Notes: generated by a model from the letters alone, not told the origin. Shown: positions 34,171 through 46,945, numbered from the stretch's first letter. The stretch is 51,759 bases of DNA from Gnetum montanum (GCA_015680685.1 MNCI01007639.1:414124-465882); one strand, 5' to 3'. Numbers and translations: made by a program.

Positions 34171-35396
34171 GGTATGACATTAAACTGCCACATGCTTGTC
34201 TGCCAAAGTCTGCTAAGACTATAAACCATCTTGCCTCGTCACAGTCTTCCACAACTATAAACTAGAACTACATCGTTTACTACAATGCTAAACTAGCAAT
34301 GTCCAAAGGGTTATGACGTAAAACTAATCCATGACAGTCTGCCAAGACTATAAACTGGCAACATCATCATTGGTCCATTGATCAGTTTCTGCAACCAACG
34401 ACTTCTAAAATGTGCTACATGATTCACCACATTGACTCTGATGACATTGATGCTGCTTGTTTTGTTTGCCTGAAGTTTAACATGGTGCCTCCATCCCATC
34501 GTCTATATTCATGTTTAAAGTGTTTTAGACTAAATCACTTGTGGTTTTCTTGTCCTTTTGGAGTTTTTTCTGTAGGATGATGCTCTGAGGTGTCCATGCA
34601 CGGATGCACTTCATCACAGTGACAAGGTTGTTCCTAACGCACACAACCAAGTTAATCAATCTGCTCATGACTACATTCCTAGTTCCTGATGCATCTCTTA
34701 TCCTCCAACATGTTCTCCATGTCCTACTCAGTTGCACCTCTTGGATACATCCCATTCACCCCAAAACTTGAACCACACTATTGCATACTGAGACTCTCCA
34801 AGTAGTTGCAACCTGCAAAACAACATAGCACATGATACAACTACAAGCATGCAAGCACAAGTACAAAATTGAAAAAAAATGCTCTTTCCAAAAAAAAAGA
34901 AAAAATCAAAGAGCAAAATACGTCATAAGGCCATTGGCTCTTCCCATACAAGCCCCAAGAGGGAAGGCGGTTGTCTTGAAAGAAAACACTCGTGTCTCAA
35001 AAGATCATATCGCACCACCTCATTGCATGGCTTTGGCTATTGATAATGGGTTCTCTTAAATATGACACAAGAGTCTCATTCCTCCAAAGGATGCACCTCC
35101 CATGCCTTGGTCCCAAGTCTGCTAGATACTGGCTGTCGACAAGGATCAACATGACTTATTCAAAAAAGCATTCCTCTCCAACAGTTAAACAAAATAATCC
35201 CTTGATCAATCCCCAATCCCATAGTTGCAACTTGCTTCCTGTGCATCTCAAAACTTCATTTCCTGATCTAATGTACTTCTGAACATGGTGCGATGACATC
35301 TGGTCAGGTGCCTAATCGACAATGCTTGATGTCAAGTTGCTCGTGGTGTTTTATACTTCTTTGTCGATGCTTCTTGGGTGGATTCCTCCAGGCGTC
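34171..35396 (+). other. 3' non-coding tail of element C
   Basis: No recognisable protein. The last ~60 bp (GTGGTGTTTTATACTTCTTT, then GTCGATGC and GATTCCTCCAGGCGTCAAC) match the corresponding tail of element B at 41290-41230 on the minus strand. Confidence 0.5.
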
Positions 35397-35412
35397 AACA
35401 AAGAGGGGCCAA
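35397..35412 (+). other. Polypurine tract of element C
   Basis: CAACAAAGAGGGGCCAA lies directly before the LTR start TGAAAACACC. The same sequence occurs, inverted, at 41226-41243 and 38932-38949. Confidence 0.75.
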
Positions 35413-37468
35413 TGAAAACACCACAAAATTTTGGACTAGCACTTTTAGATAGGACTCAAGCTAAGTCATGTCGTTTCCCAACATGAGTATAGCATGACCA
35501 AACTTGAGAGCCTCCAAAATAGCATGAAATGACACATGATTGAACAGGCAAAGTCCCCCTGGGGCCCATGGGTGATTACTCCTACTCCCAGCATTCGAAA
35601 TCTAGGGTTTCAAGCTCAAAATGCATGGTTTTTACTGTATACACTTTGGTCACGCTATGTTCATGCTACCCAACATAAGACCAGCATGTGTATATCATCA
35701 CCAACTTCTGGAGTCCCAAAATCAAGTTCAAACAGCCCAGATCTGAGCACACGGACCCTCCATGAGCTTCACCAATGCCCCCTGCAGCTCCCAGCATTCA
35801 GAACCTCAAAATTTCAGCTCAAAATCACATGCCTTGAGCCACTTTCAGTTAGTCACACTAAGGTCATGCTGCATAGCATGACCACAGCATGACCAAATAA
35901 GAACAACTCAATTCAAGCACCTCCAAGGAGAATTTTGACATGAATTCAACTCCCGAGAGCTAGGCAAAAATTGTACATGTTCACAGGCTCCAGAAAATCA
36001 AAATTTGGGCCTCAAACATGGCACTTTCAGTTGGTCACGCTGAGGTCACATTGAGGTCATGCTGCACAGCGTGACCATAGCATGACCAAGTAAAAACATG
36101 GCAGATCAAAAAATTTTAGGTATAGTTTTGACATGAACTCAATCCCCAGGGGACAGGCAATGATTATACTGATTCTCAAGCTTTACAAAATTAAGATTTG
36201 AGCTTCAAATATGTCATTTTAACTTGGTCATGCTGAGGTCACGCTGCACATCATGACTACAATGTGACCAAACAAAAGATGACAAAAACAACATTAAGTT
36301 GGACTCAGACTCAGTATCCAGACCACCCTGGAGATCAAGAAGCAGTTGGACTTCAAGAAATAGGCATCAGACATCCAAATTTGATTCAAAATGTGTCATT
36401 TCCAATTTTCATGCTTAGCTCACGCTGAGGTCACGCTGCATAGCGTGACCACAACATGACCAATCAAAAGAGAAAAATCCAAGGCCAAATTAGCTCAAGT
36501 TCGATGTGCAAGACCCCCTCGACATCAAGCATGTAGGTCCACTCTTGGAAATAGGTCTCAGAGGTCAAAAATGGGCCAAAAATACATCATTTTTGTAGGA
36601 CATGCTAGAGCACATTAGGACATGCTAGAGCATGCTAGGACCACAGATCCAGAGGCCAGACATCAAATTCTCTGTTGTAACATAGCATTCTTTTTTTTCA
36701 TATTCTTTGATTGTATCAAACTCTTACACTATGGATTGCACACACCAACGTAAGAATTGGTCATGCTGTATGCTGTAAAATGTCATGCATTCGGTCAAAA
36801 TGTAAATACCTATCACCTGATCTACATTTCTCTCACCTCGCAACCACAAATTTTCCTCCAAATCCAAATCACATGCCCAAAAATCCTATAAATACCCTGT
36901 TTTTCCACTTAATCGGGGTTGGCAATTTTGGAGTAGGAAAACCAACAACCTTGAACCTAGACTTAGTCATGCTGAGCACTTGGGGCAATTTTGGTCATGT
37001 TGCACACCTACAACTAGAAACCTGCAACTTCCCAATGTCTGTACACCTTGCACATTGGGGCTAAACATCCACCTTGCGATCAATCCACAACTGTGTTCTG
37101 ACCGGTGCACTTTTTTTGTAATCATCATTCAATACATATAGTTACAATTTTTCCATCCATTGTTCTTTGTTTATGCCATTTACACTTGTTACAATTTTTG
37201 TTACCTTTGTTTACATTTTGTTTTTCATCTTACCTTTCATACGTTCGTTTATGCTTTAGTTTGCATCCGTTTACATATAACCCAGCACATCGCAACAACG
37301 TACGCTAGGGGAAGTTCTTGTTTGATCTGCGTGTAGAACATTCAAGGAACTTTGCCTTTGTTTATTTCCAACTTTCCCTCATGTGAAGGTGGGGTCTTAC
37401 TTTTTCTTCTGTAGATCTCTCAGCATCCATTTCATTCCAACCTCACGTCGACAATTTTGAATAGTACA
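35413..37468 (+). repeat. 3' LTR of element C (full length)
   Basis: A 2,056-bp LTR, starting TGAAAACACC and ending AATAGTACA. It retains the whole U3 palindrome array (35855-36460) and CCTATAAATACCCTG near 36885, both disrupted in the 5' LTR. The last ~570 bp (from GTTTTTCCACTTAATCGGGG) match 18935-19485 closely. Confidence 0.85.
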
Positions 37469-38931
37469 GATGCCATGTGTCTTGGGTCCCATGTAGCATG
37501 AACATGGATGTGTTATGCTGATGTGCTACACTCAAAGTGTGGTGCTATGTTGGATAGGACAAGAACCAAAATGAAAAATCTATCAAACGATGACCATATT
37601 GCCCAAACTGCATGTGCCAAAATCTGAAGAACTACCATGTTTTACAGAATGCCTAGAACAAATGAAAACTAGATCCTACGCTTTGGAACTATGTCTTCCC
37701 TCCTCTTTTGAGTAGGGTCAAGCATATGAACAACAACAGGGGATGCAAAAACAAAACAGACTATTCACTTTGGCCACTAGAGAGATGTTGGAGTAGGAAT
37801 GATAGTCAATGCCAAATTTTGGGAGCTTTTGGAGGCATTCAGAAGGCATTTTCTAAGTGCTCCGCTATCTACACTACCTAACGTAGCAAAGTGTAGCATG
37901 AACACTTAGAAAATTTTTGCATTTATGGCCTACTACACTGTCTACGCTACACAGCGTAGTAGAGCATAGAACCCCTGTTTTGATGAATTTTGACCAAAGT
38001 CTGAAATGCTTCTTGATCACACTCCCTCATGTAGCTAGGCAGGCAATTTTATCAGCCTAAAAATGCATCTTTCATGTCAGAATGGCTTGAAAACTTTTTG
38101 TTTCATACTTAGGAAGTTTTGGCTAATTATGTTGTGCTATGCTGTGCAGCATAGCACCTATTTTTGGCTAATTCTTGATAAGTCTTGCAAATTTCCTTCA
38201 TGCCAGGCTAATCACATTCTATTGTGTAGTTGGCCAGGCAACTTCAGGAGTTAGAAAATCACTAAATGCAGTTAGATAGCTTGACTATTTTCTGATTTAA
38301 CACATAGAAAAAATCTAGGTTTTGAACTTGTGCTATGCTATGTAGCATAGCATAGCATAGCACCAAGTTGGGCCAGATTTTGACAAAATTTGCAAAGTTT
38401 TCCCATGATACACTGGTCACACTCTATGGTGAAGAAGGATAGGTAGCCTCAAAATTTGAAGAATCACCCAAATGCACCTTCTATATTTGGTTCAACATTT
38501 AGAAAAATTTTAGTCGCACATGGCCAGCTACACTATCTACGCTATGCAGTGTAGCAGAGCATGGTAGGTCAAAAATAAAAAATTTGTTGAACTATTTTGT
38601 GCATCTTGAACACTTTTAACTACTCCTAGCTTGGCACTTGGGTGGACTAGCAACTGGGACATCCCAGAAGATAGAAACTTTGCCGAATTGTTTAGCCCAC
38701 CCTTGGTGTCCTTTTGGTGAAAACTGGCCATGGACATGGATGTTACGTTGACTGTGCCAAGGGGCATAGTAGATAGACTCAGGAAAAACATTGTAGGAAT
38801 TAGGACTTCCAGGGTGCCATGCAATTTGTGCAACCCAGCATGACACCATACTTGGAGAAATTTCACCTAGGTCTCAATGCTCGGACAAATCTGGTACTAA
38901 GTCACAAGAGCCCAAAATTGATGGTGTTTCA
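37469..38931 (-). repeat. LTR of element A, right part (split)
   Basis: Continues the LTR interrupted at 18120: GATGCCATGTGTCTTGGGTC follows the junction and matches GGATGCCACGTGTCCTGGGC at 39662. It ends GGTGTTTCA at 38931, which on the minus strand is the LTR start TGAAACACC, preceded by a purine tract. It contains GCTACGCTGTGTAGCATAGC-type palindromes at about 37860-37965, 38125-38155, 38330-38370 and 38525-38560. Confidence 0.8.
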
Positions 38932-39021
38932 CTGGCCCCTCTTTGTTGATGTATGGATGTATACTAACACTTTGCCTATAGCTTGATGATTACAAGGTGT
39001 TTTTGCAGTCCATTTTGATAA
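38932..39021 (-). mobile_element. Purine tract and short internal remnant of element A
   Basis: On the minus strand about 70 bp of internal sequence leads into CATCAACAAAGAGGGGCC and then the LTR start. Left of 39022 the rest of A's interior is cut off by the LTR of element B, so B probably inserted ~90 bp upstream of A's 3' LTR. Confidence 0.6.
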
Positions 39022-41225
39022 TGTAGTGATCAAAAACATTAGTGGCTGGAACACCAAGAGGTCACCAGGCATATAGCCTAACCCTGGATCCATGCGAGGG
39101 TCATGCCAAATGTAAATGGATGCAAGGTGCCCTGAACAGTCTAGTTGATTAGACAAGGAATTAACCGATGTATAATAACCTTTTTCAAATGTTGGTTTTA
39201 AATATGTTATATGCACATTGAATGATAAGTACCAAACGTGAATTGACTGAGAATAATGCAAAACATAAAAATAACAAAACAAAATGAAGCAGGTTTGGGT
39301 GAGAAAATGCACTACCCCAAGATTAGGGGATCTGATCTTTGCTTGAATGAAGAAGGTGTGCAACAGATGGCAGTAGGGACAAGCATAGCTTGCAACAAAG
39401 TAGTATGGTCATAGCTCCTTGAACTACCATCAACAGCTTACTAAAAAGGTCCTTCTGCTTGCCAAGACTAATTTCCAAGAATCCAAAATGCCAGAATGCC
39501 AAACACTCTCAAAAGCCAACCATGCTAAAAATGCCAAAGGCCAACCATGGGAAAGATGAACCAAAAATCCAACCAAAATACCAACCATCCAAAAGCCAAC
39601 CCTTTGAATGTTATTTTCTGGGGTATTTATAGGGCTAGGAGCAAGACAAAAACATGGTTTGGATGCCACGTGTCCTGGGCCCCACAAAGTGCAAATGTGA
39701 CTATGTCGTGCTACTGTGTAATGTTGGATGTGAAACCTGCTACACTGTGACCATATCGTTTATGCTACATGTGCTAAATTCTAGTGAGCTTCCATGTTTG
39801 TTATAAATAAAATTACCAACAATGAATGCAGAGTGGAGCTTGTGCTCCAGGACTATGTCTTCCCTACTCTTGTGATCAGGGTTAAGCATAGGGACAACTT
39901 TGAGGATAGTTAGGGGGTGCAAAACAAGGCCAACTTGTTGGTTTCGCCTACTGGAGAAGTGTCGAGATGAGAGTAACCATTGTTAACAAGTTTTGTAGCT
40001 AACTGAAGATGTCTTGAGGCTACTACAAGAGTGTTATGTCATTTACACTGCCCAACATATTTGGTGTAGCATAAACACCCACACGTTATGTTGTGCTATG
40101 TTGAATAGCATAGCGTAGTATAGCCACCGATCTTAGGAGAAATCTTGCCTATAAGCCAAAAATACCTATTTGTGGCCTAGCCAGGTAAGCAACAGTAACC
40201 CTTTCTTTAATGCTGAAAGGTCTTGGGACTTGCTAAGTTCATCCTTGGGATACTTTGATGTTTTGCATCCTCGCTATGCTATGCTACGTTGTGTAGTGTA
40301 GCACAGCATACCAGCCAATATGACATGCATTATCACCTAATTTTGCAATGCTTTGTTAAGAAACATTTCTTGGATCCTAAGGGCAAAGCGAAATAGTCAG
40401 TCTTGGAGGTCAAAGTGTGGCCAAGTGCAATCCTTTTACTGGAACCACTTGGCAGAGAGCCATCATATGTTCTGTTCTTGCTATGTTGTGCTGCACTACA
40501 TAGCGTAGCATAGCATAGCACCTAGCTTGGCTTGGATTCTGACTTAATCTTGCAAATTTTTTCTCATGGGATGTTAATTATGTCCTACCGTGTCAGCAAA
40601 GCAAACCTGTTCATCAGTTGAAACATGGAAAAATTTGCCTACTCCATCAGAGCCATCTGAGTAGAAGTATCATCAGAGTGTATCCCTGCTACACTATGCT
40701 ATGCTGTGCTACGCTACATAGCATAGCACTTGAGTGAAGAGGACTTCTAACATTTTTGCTGTGTCACATTGCTCATGCATTAAGAATGAAGTGGGGCAGA
40801 TTTCCTAGAGGGCTAAGTTATTATCAATCTACATCTTTTGGGTGCAATTAGTCTCCCCAAGGCCTGCTACGTTGTGTAGTGTAGCATAGCGTAGCAGGCT
40901 CCTACTGTTAGAAAACTTGCCAAACTATTTTATTCATCCTGAATACTTTTAGTAGCTGCTAGCCTGGTCCCTAGGTAGACCATCAATCGGGCCAAGTGTT
41001 AAGTTGGGACAAGCTAGAGGATGTAGCAAGCCTGTCATTTGCCCGATTGTATAGTCTACCCCCAGTGCCTCTTTCATGCAAACTAGCCTTGTGATTGGAT
41101 GCCATGTTGACTGTGTCACAGAGGGCATTGTCTACATGGTCCAATGTGACACCATGTTTGTGGGGACCCTTGCCCAAATTCCAATACTACTAAATCATGA
41201 GAATCCTGAAATTTATGGTGTTTCA
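39022..41225 (-). repeat. 3' LTR of element B
   Basis: A 2,204-bp LTR, TGTAG...GGTGTTTCA on the plus strand, paralogous to the split LTR of A. It carries uninterrupted sequence across the C insertion point (39655-39690). Palindromes of the type TGCTACGCTGTGTAGCGTAG occur at about 40085-40125, 40275-40310, 40480-40525, 40685-40730 and 40865-40900. Confidence 0.85.
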
Positions 41226-41243
41226 ATGGCCCCTCTTTGTTGA

Positions 41244-42639
41244 TGTCTGGAGGATCTTCCCGAGAGACATCGACAAAGAATACGAAACACCATGAAGAAC
41301 CAAACACCAACACCACTCATTAGTGCCTACTTGGATGACTCTCTACTATGTTTGAGAGTACTGGGAGAGTGATGTGAGGAAATGGGAAAGGGATGGGTTT
41401 GAGGAAATAGGTTCAGAGAAGGAATGAGTGTGAGATACAATGCTTTAAAAAATTGTTTCCATAGCATGATCCCTTGTCGAACTGCTTATGAGGGAGTCAA
41501 CACACATGGTGTCTTTCTTTATTAGCCTTTGACCTCACCAGAGTACTTAGTGATGGCTAATTTATGGCCAAAGAATGTATTAAGTAGCACATTATGTCAT
41601 TTTTTTTAGCCATCTTTTTTTTTGAGTTTTTCTACTCTTTTGCATTTTTTGTGTTTTTCTTCTGCTGTATACCCATGTTCACTTGTGAGCAACCTAGTTG
41701 TTATTGCAGGATAGGTGTTTCCTCCCTAGGATGAGTTGTGTTACATCCATGTGGGGCTTTGACATGCCTATAGATGCTTCCCATGGGGCGAGTTGCATTA
41801 CGCCCATCATGGACTTAACGGCTGGGCATGTGGGAGGGCTCTAAGCATTGGAGAAGCTTGTAAAGAGGATACGGAAAATTGGATGTATATAAGGAATGGA
41901 GGCGAAAATAGCTAAAAAAATGGAGTAGGGCATGTACTCTCAAGAAGCAAGGTTAATCTAAGTGAATACTTTGAAGCAATGTAGTGTTTTGGCCTTTGTG
42001 GCAAAGCGCATCTCCGAACGACACAATCTTGGCTTGCATCCTACAAACATAACAAAGAGAAAACTAGAACAAAAAACCATGAGGTGAAGTGAGAGAAAAG
42101 TCTCACTTGCTTTAGACACTACTAGAGTGATGAGTATTGTTGCTAAGGCATGCAATGTCCAAAGTAGGAAGGCCAACATAGATTCCAGCCTCGGTAGGCT
42201 GGAAATGGTGGCACCGAAGAGACTAGGAGTAGTGGTGATGCAAGTGCTTAGGATTCCTTGCCCAAGGAAAACATCATGTAGTCTAGCTACAAGGTGATAA
42301 GCCTAATAGTTGAACGCCTCTTAGACTTGGACAATGGTGAGGGCTGGAGGATGGCAATCTTGTGGCTAGGCTATAATAATGCTGGGCCTCCAACAGTAGG
42401 AGCTACTACTAGGATGAGTGGCAGTGGTAATGGTAGCTCCAGAAAGTTAGCAAGATGTAAAGAGACATCTCTAAAAGATTAGCAAGATTCCAAGGGTGGT
42501 GATACTACTTGTGTTCCAAAGGGTGTTTACTTAGCATTTTGAACTACAGTCAAGAACTGCAATGTACCACCCAGTGTTGTCCAGAAATTTGAAAGTGTGC
42601 ATGCTTGCTTGTTCGTAGGGTCGTGGATGTGAGCTAGGT
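41244..42639 (-). other. 3' non-coding tail of element B
   Basis: No conserved protein on either strand. Short open frames (for example 42179-41958 minus and 42294-42482 plus) show no recognisable motif. The end next to the LTR matches C's tail. Confidence 0.4.
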
Positions 42640-42940
42640 GCTCCACTACGAACCCAATTTAGGGTCTTGGTAGACTATCAAATGTGCTAGTTTAAGGTCC
42701 CAATAGACCATGATGTGCTAGTTTAAGGTCCTAGTAGACCATTGTGCTAGTTTAACATCATAGCGGATGGTGGATGGCCAATTTAAGGTCATAACGAACC
42801 ATGCCATGGATGCTAGTTTTACGTCATAGCCCAAGGACGTGTTGTGCTAGTTTATAGTCATAGCAGACTATCTGTGCTAGTTTTACGTCATAGCGTACGT
42901 GCTTTGCCAGTTTTATGTCATAGCAGATGATTATCTTACC
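42640..42940 (-). repeat. Tandem array of element B (GTCATAGCAGAC-type)
   Basis: About eight imperfect ~30-40-bp units contain TGCTAGTTTTACGTCATAGC or TGCTAGTTTAAGGTCCTAG. On the minus strand the core reads ATGACGTAAAACTAGCA, close to the ATGACGTAAAACTA and ATGATGGTAAACTGA words of element C. It sits at the same place, directly after pol. Confidence 0.75.
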
Positions 42941-42969
42941 TTAATCTATACCTGATCTAATCCTTTGTG

Positions 42970-45900
42970 TTAGATGTAGTATGGCTTGAGATACAAATGG
43001 CTGATAGGGTTTGGAAACTCGTTGTCATCCATATTAGCCAATTTGAAGGCCCCATTCTCATAGGCTTTTGTGACCATGAAAGGGCCTTCACAGTTGGCTA
43101 AGAATTTTTTTACATGCTCACGAACATCTTTGAGGACTATGTCCCCCTTCTTGATCGACCGTTGATGTAAATTATAGTGGTTCTTTTACCATTTCTTATC
43201 CTAGTACCATTCAATGTGATCAAGTGTTCGGTCATGCTCCTCCTCTATAGAGTCAAGATCGATGATCCTTGGCTCATTGTTTTGAGCCTCATCTACAATG
43301 TTTGAAAGGATCATCTAAAGTGATGGAACCTGAAACTCAAGAGGTAACACTACTTCAGATCCATAAATGAGACTATATGGAGTCTTACCTATAGTCGTCT
43401 GGCATGCCGTGTGGTAAGCCCACAACACATAGAGGATTTGCTCGTGCCATCCTTTTTAGTAGGTTAATGATGGCATTTTTTGTTGCTTCTGCCTAACCAT
43501 TTTCCTATGGGTAGTATGGCAATGAAAAAGATTGTTTGATACCAAGGTTATTGCAAAAGGTTTTGGTTTCCATGCTACTAAATTATGGTCCATTGTCTAT
43601 CACAATAGTCATGGGAACACCAAACCTTGTTACTCGGTTATCCAAGATAAAGTGGCAAACCTGTTGAGATGTAGTCTTTCTCAGGGGAATAGCCTCCACC
43701 CACTTCGTGAAGTATTCAATTGTGATTATTATGAAGCTATGTCCTACGGAAGACTTAGGTGTGATGGGCCGTATGATGTCTAGTCCCCATCGTTGGAATG
43801 GCCACATAATCTATGTAGGATGTAACTTAGTAGGTGATATGTGTATGAGATTTGCACAGCATTGACATACATCACACGTCCTAGCTTTGGCAACGAAATC
43901 TCAATTGATGCAAGGCCAGTAGTACCCTAGGCATCTAATTTTTGCTGCCATAGCCCTAGGGGCTATGTGTCCTCCACATAGTCCCTCATGGATTTCGTTA
44001 GCAATTTTCTGTGCTTCTTCCCCACTAACACAAATTAGCAATATCCCATCAAAGGAGTGTTTTCATAAGGTGTTATCTCCTATAATGACATATTACTGGG
44101 CACACTTTCGGATTGCATCCTTTTGAGCGGATGTCAAGCCATGTGGGACTTGGTTGTGTTGAAGGTAAGCCTTAATGTTGGCATACCACTCTTGGATATC
44201 TATTGCACTAATAGATGTAATGTTTACCACTTTAGTAATAGGATCTATGCATTCTCTTATCGAAGTAGGAAAAGTGGAAAACAAGTGGGATGGCACATTC
44301 AATGCTAACGTGGCTAGTGGATTAGCTCCAGTGTTCTCATTACGAGGTACATGTTGGATGTCCAATGTTGCAAAATTTTTTAGCAAACTCTTAGCTAGAT
44401 CACAATAAGGTTGCAAATGTGATGCCCTACAAGAGTATACTTCAATGATCTAGTTAACAACTAATTTCGAATCGCCTAAGACTACCAAACGTTCAATATT
44501 TAGCTCTTGGGTTGCTAAGAGGCCCCTAAGGAGTCCTTCATACTTAGCTATATTGTTCGTACAAAGGAATGAAAAGTGATATGCAAAGGGTCAAATTTCC
44601 CTGGAGGGAAATGTGATAATTTTCGTGGCACTTCCATCTCGTGTAGTTGAAGTGCCATCAAAATGTACGCTTGCTTCAAAATCCAATGGTACAGAGTTTA
44701 GGCTATTGATGTGTTCATCCAGGAATTTGGGTTCTATTAATTCTTCATCGTCAATGGGTGAAGTTGTAAGCTATGTGGCTATTTCTTGACACTTTGTTGA
44801 TGATTGGGCTACATAATGTAAATCAAATTTCTCTGTTATAGCTTTCCATCAAGCTATCCTACTACTCTCATACAAGTTTGTTGTGATAGCCTGAAGTATG
44901 TTGCTCTTGCATATGATGTTGACCTTGCTACAAAACAGGTAATGTCTCCACTTTTTTAGTGCAAATACTAGGGCAAGACAATATTATTCTACCTTTTTGT
45001 ACTTTTCCTTGTAAGCTATTAATGTGTGGCTTAAGTAGTAGACTAGGATTTTAGACCTGTCATCCCTTTTTTGACAGAGCAACACAGTAATAGATGCGAA
45101 CAAAGTGGCAAGGTCAATGTAGAAAGGCTTATCCCTCTATGGTGGGTAAATAGTTGGAAGGTGCAAAAGCTCTTTCTTTAGATTATTAAAGGCATGTTGA
45201 CATAGATCTTTCCACTCGAAGTTGATCCCCTTTTTAAGTAGGTGTTGCATGGGGTGTAGCTTGTCCATCAACCTCGAGATAAACATTCTGATAAATTGTA
45301 CTCTGCCTTGCAACCCACGCAACTCTTTAAGGTTTGTAGGTAGTGCTAAGTTGATGATGGCCCTCACTTTATCAAGCTCCACTCATATTCCTATTTTTGA
45401 CAATACAAAACCTAGCATGCATCCGGTTTTAACTCCGAAAACACACTTCTTAGGGTTAAGGCATAGGTCATTCCTCTAACAATGTTGGAGGACTATGTTG
45501 AGATCATTGGGATGATCGATAACTTCCTTAGACTTGACTGCTATATCATCCACATAATCATTCAATCTCTCCAAGAGGTAGTCGCTAAAAATATATGTCA
45601 TCACTCATTGGTAGGTTTCTCCAATGTTTTTGAGTCCAAAGGGCATCATTGTCTAACAAAAGGTTCCCCAAGGGGTCATGAAAGTGGTTGAGAACTGATG
45701 CTCTGGGTTTATGCAGATCTGGTTATAGCCTGAAAATCCATCCATAAAGGACCGTAAGGCATGACCAGGCATAGTGTCTATAATTTGATCAATACTTGGC
45801 AATGGAAAATTATCTTTAATTGTTGATTTTTTCAAGTCTTGAAAGTCTATACAAATTCATATACCTCTAATTTTCTTAGAAAATACAATGATGTTCGATA

Positions 45901-46474
45901 CCCATTCCGAGTAATCGACTGCCTGGATGAAACCAACTTGGTAAAGCTTGGTGATCTCATTGCAGATAGCTAGTGCAAACTCCAGTTTGATCTTACGAGC
46001 TTTTTTCTTGACTGACTTGACACGTGGATCTAGGATAATTTTGTGTTGTATGAGTCATAGGTCAAGGCCCGACATGTCATCATATGACCATGCAAACATC
46101 TTAATATTGTCAAGGAGAACCTTGGAAATGTTTTGGTGTACCTGTGGATGTAATAAAGAGCTAACCTTCAAAACCTTTTCTTCACCTCTAGTGGTAGTTA
46201 TGGAGATTTCAGTGAGAGGGCCCTCAGTCACATCCCCAACCTATAGGTCTAAGGCCTAGACCAGATGTTTGGGCTAGTCTAGGGCTATCTCTAGGAACAC
46301 TATGGTATTGTGAGAGGACAACTCAAAGTCTATTAATTCTAAATTCAAGAATCTTGTTAATTTGCTATAGGGACCCGTTAAGATCAAAGGTGAACCAAAA
46401 TCACCATGCATAGCCATTTTTCTGAGTGGATTTGTCACAATAAGCAAATAAGCCAAGTTCAAGTGATACCTAGT
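42970..46474 (-). pseudogene. pol of element B: RT, RNase H, integrase
   Basis: One minus-strand frame can be followed from 46474 to about 43583, with one later shift before the end KPYYI at 42970. Pre-RT region: SKVLLDNIKMFAWSYDDMSG. RT: FPLPSIDQIIDTMPGHALRS, TPWGTFC, NDYVDDIAVKSKE with an intact YVDD box near 45570, and LNPKKCVFGVKTGCMLGF. RNase H: VHFDGTSTTRDGSA and NNIAKYEGLLRGLL. Integrase zinc region: HEGLCGGHIAPRAM, GYYWP, KARTCDVCQCC. Core: FTKWVEAIPLRKTTSQQV and VIDNGP. The integrase C-terminus ends LANMDDNEFPNP and YLKPYYI, nearly the same as C. Stops are scattered throughout. The N-terminus is removed by insertion of X. Confidence 0.85.
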
Positions 46475-46814
46475 TGATGAGTGGTGAGGTACCCCTACAC
46501 TCAACCATACGAAACGAGCATCGCACGCTCGATCCGGTCAAACTCCGCAGATGGACTAGTTGTGGCACCTAGATAGTTAGCCTTAGGTCGCAGTTTGCTG
46601 TCTTCTCACCTAGACTAGTTTTGCATATGTCATGTATGGTTTAGTCTAGATGAGATGTATGATGTGTTCTAATTCTAACGCTACTCTTGAAGGCAGTGAA
46701 AAAGAATATTAACTAAGCTAAGCTAAGATGAAAAGGGTAAGAAAATCTAATCTAGCCTAAGTGCGACGAGCAACCAATTCCTTGATCAACCGTACACATC
46801 TTGGACTTCATGCA

Positions 46815-46945
46815 CGACTACCACTGGGACTACCAAGCGTAGCTCTGAGGTACGCCACTAGGATTACCAAGCGCAGATCCCAAATACACCACTAGGTTAC
46901 CAAGCGTAGATCCTGGATATGCCACTGGGCTACCAAGTAGTCACA
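46815..46945 (-). repeat. ~36-bp tandem repeat in X LTR (about 4 units)
   Basis: Units of CCACTAGGATTACCAAGCG followed by TAGATCCTGGATATG (plus strand). The array is not obvious in the left copy at 1017-1977, so it may have expanded in this lineage. Confidence 0.6.

Larger units (their letters stand above)
18121..37468 (+). mobile_element. Element C: complete Tat/Ogre-like Ty3/gypsy element with antisense passenger gene
   Basis: A 19.3-kb plus-strand element: 5' LTR (18121-19485), PBS, leader, gag-protease (20173-24192), an antisense intron-bearing segment (about 24850-29105), RT-RNase H-integrase (29919-33422), a 38-bp minisatellite, a non-coding tail, a purine tract (AAAGAGGGGCC) and the 3' LTR (35413-37468). 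It interrupts the LTR of element A with a 4/5 target-site duplication. No chromodomain is seen after integrase, and gag-protease and pol lie in different frames, separated by 5.7 kb. The gag GH-T-C knuckle and the YGSEAILPLE integrase end point to the Tat/Ogre lineage. All frames carry stops. Confidence 0.8.
39022..46474 (-). mobile_element. Element B: Ty3/gypsy element, 3' half
   Basis: On the minus strand: pol (46474-42970), a short tandem array (42940-42640), a non-coding tail, a purine tract (41243-41226) and the 3' LTR. Gag, protease and 5' LTR are not in the window, because pol is cut at 46474 by the LTR of element X; they should lie beyond the right edge. The pol, array and purine tract are those of the C superfamily, but the LTR body differs from C's. 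Confidence 0.75.

Noticed and set aside
34832-35282. Short open frames in the tail of C
   Set aside because: No motif, and no counterpart in the tail of element B, which is otherwise of the same superfamily.
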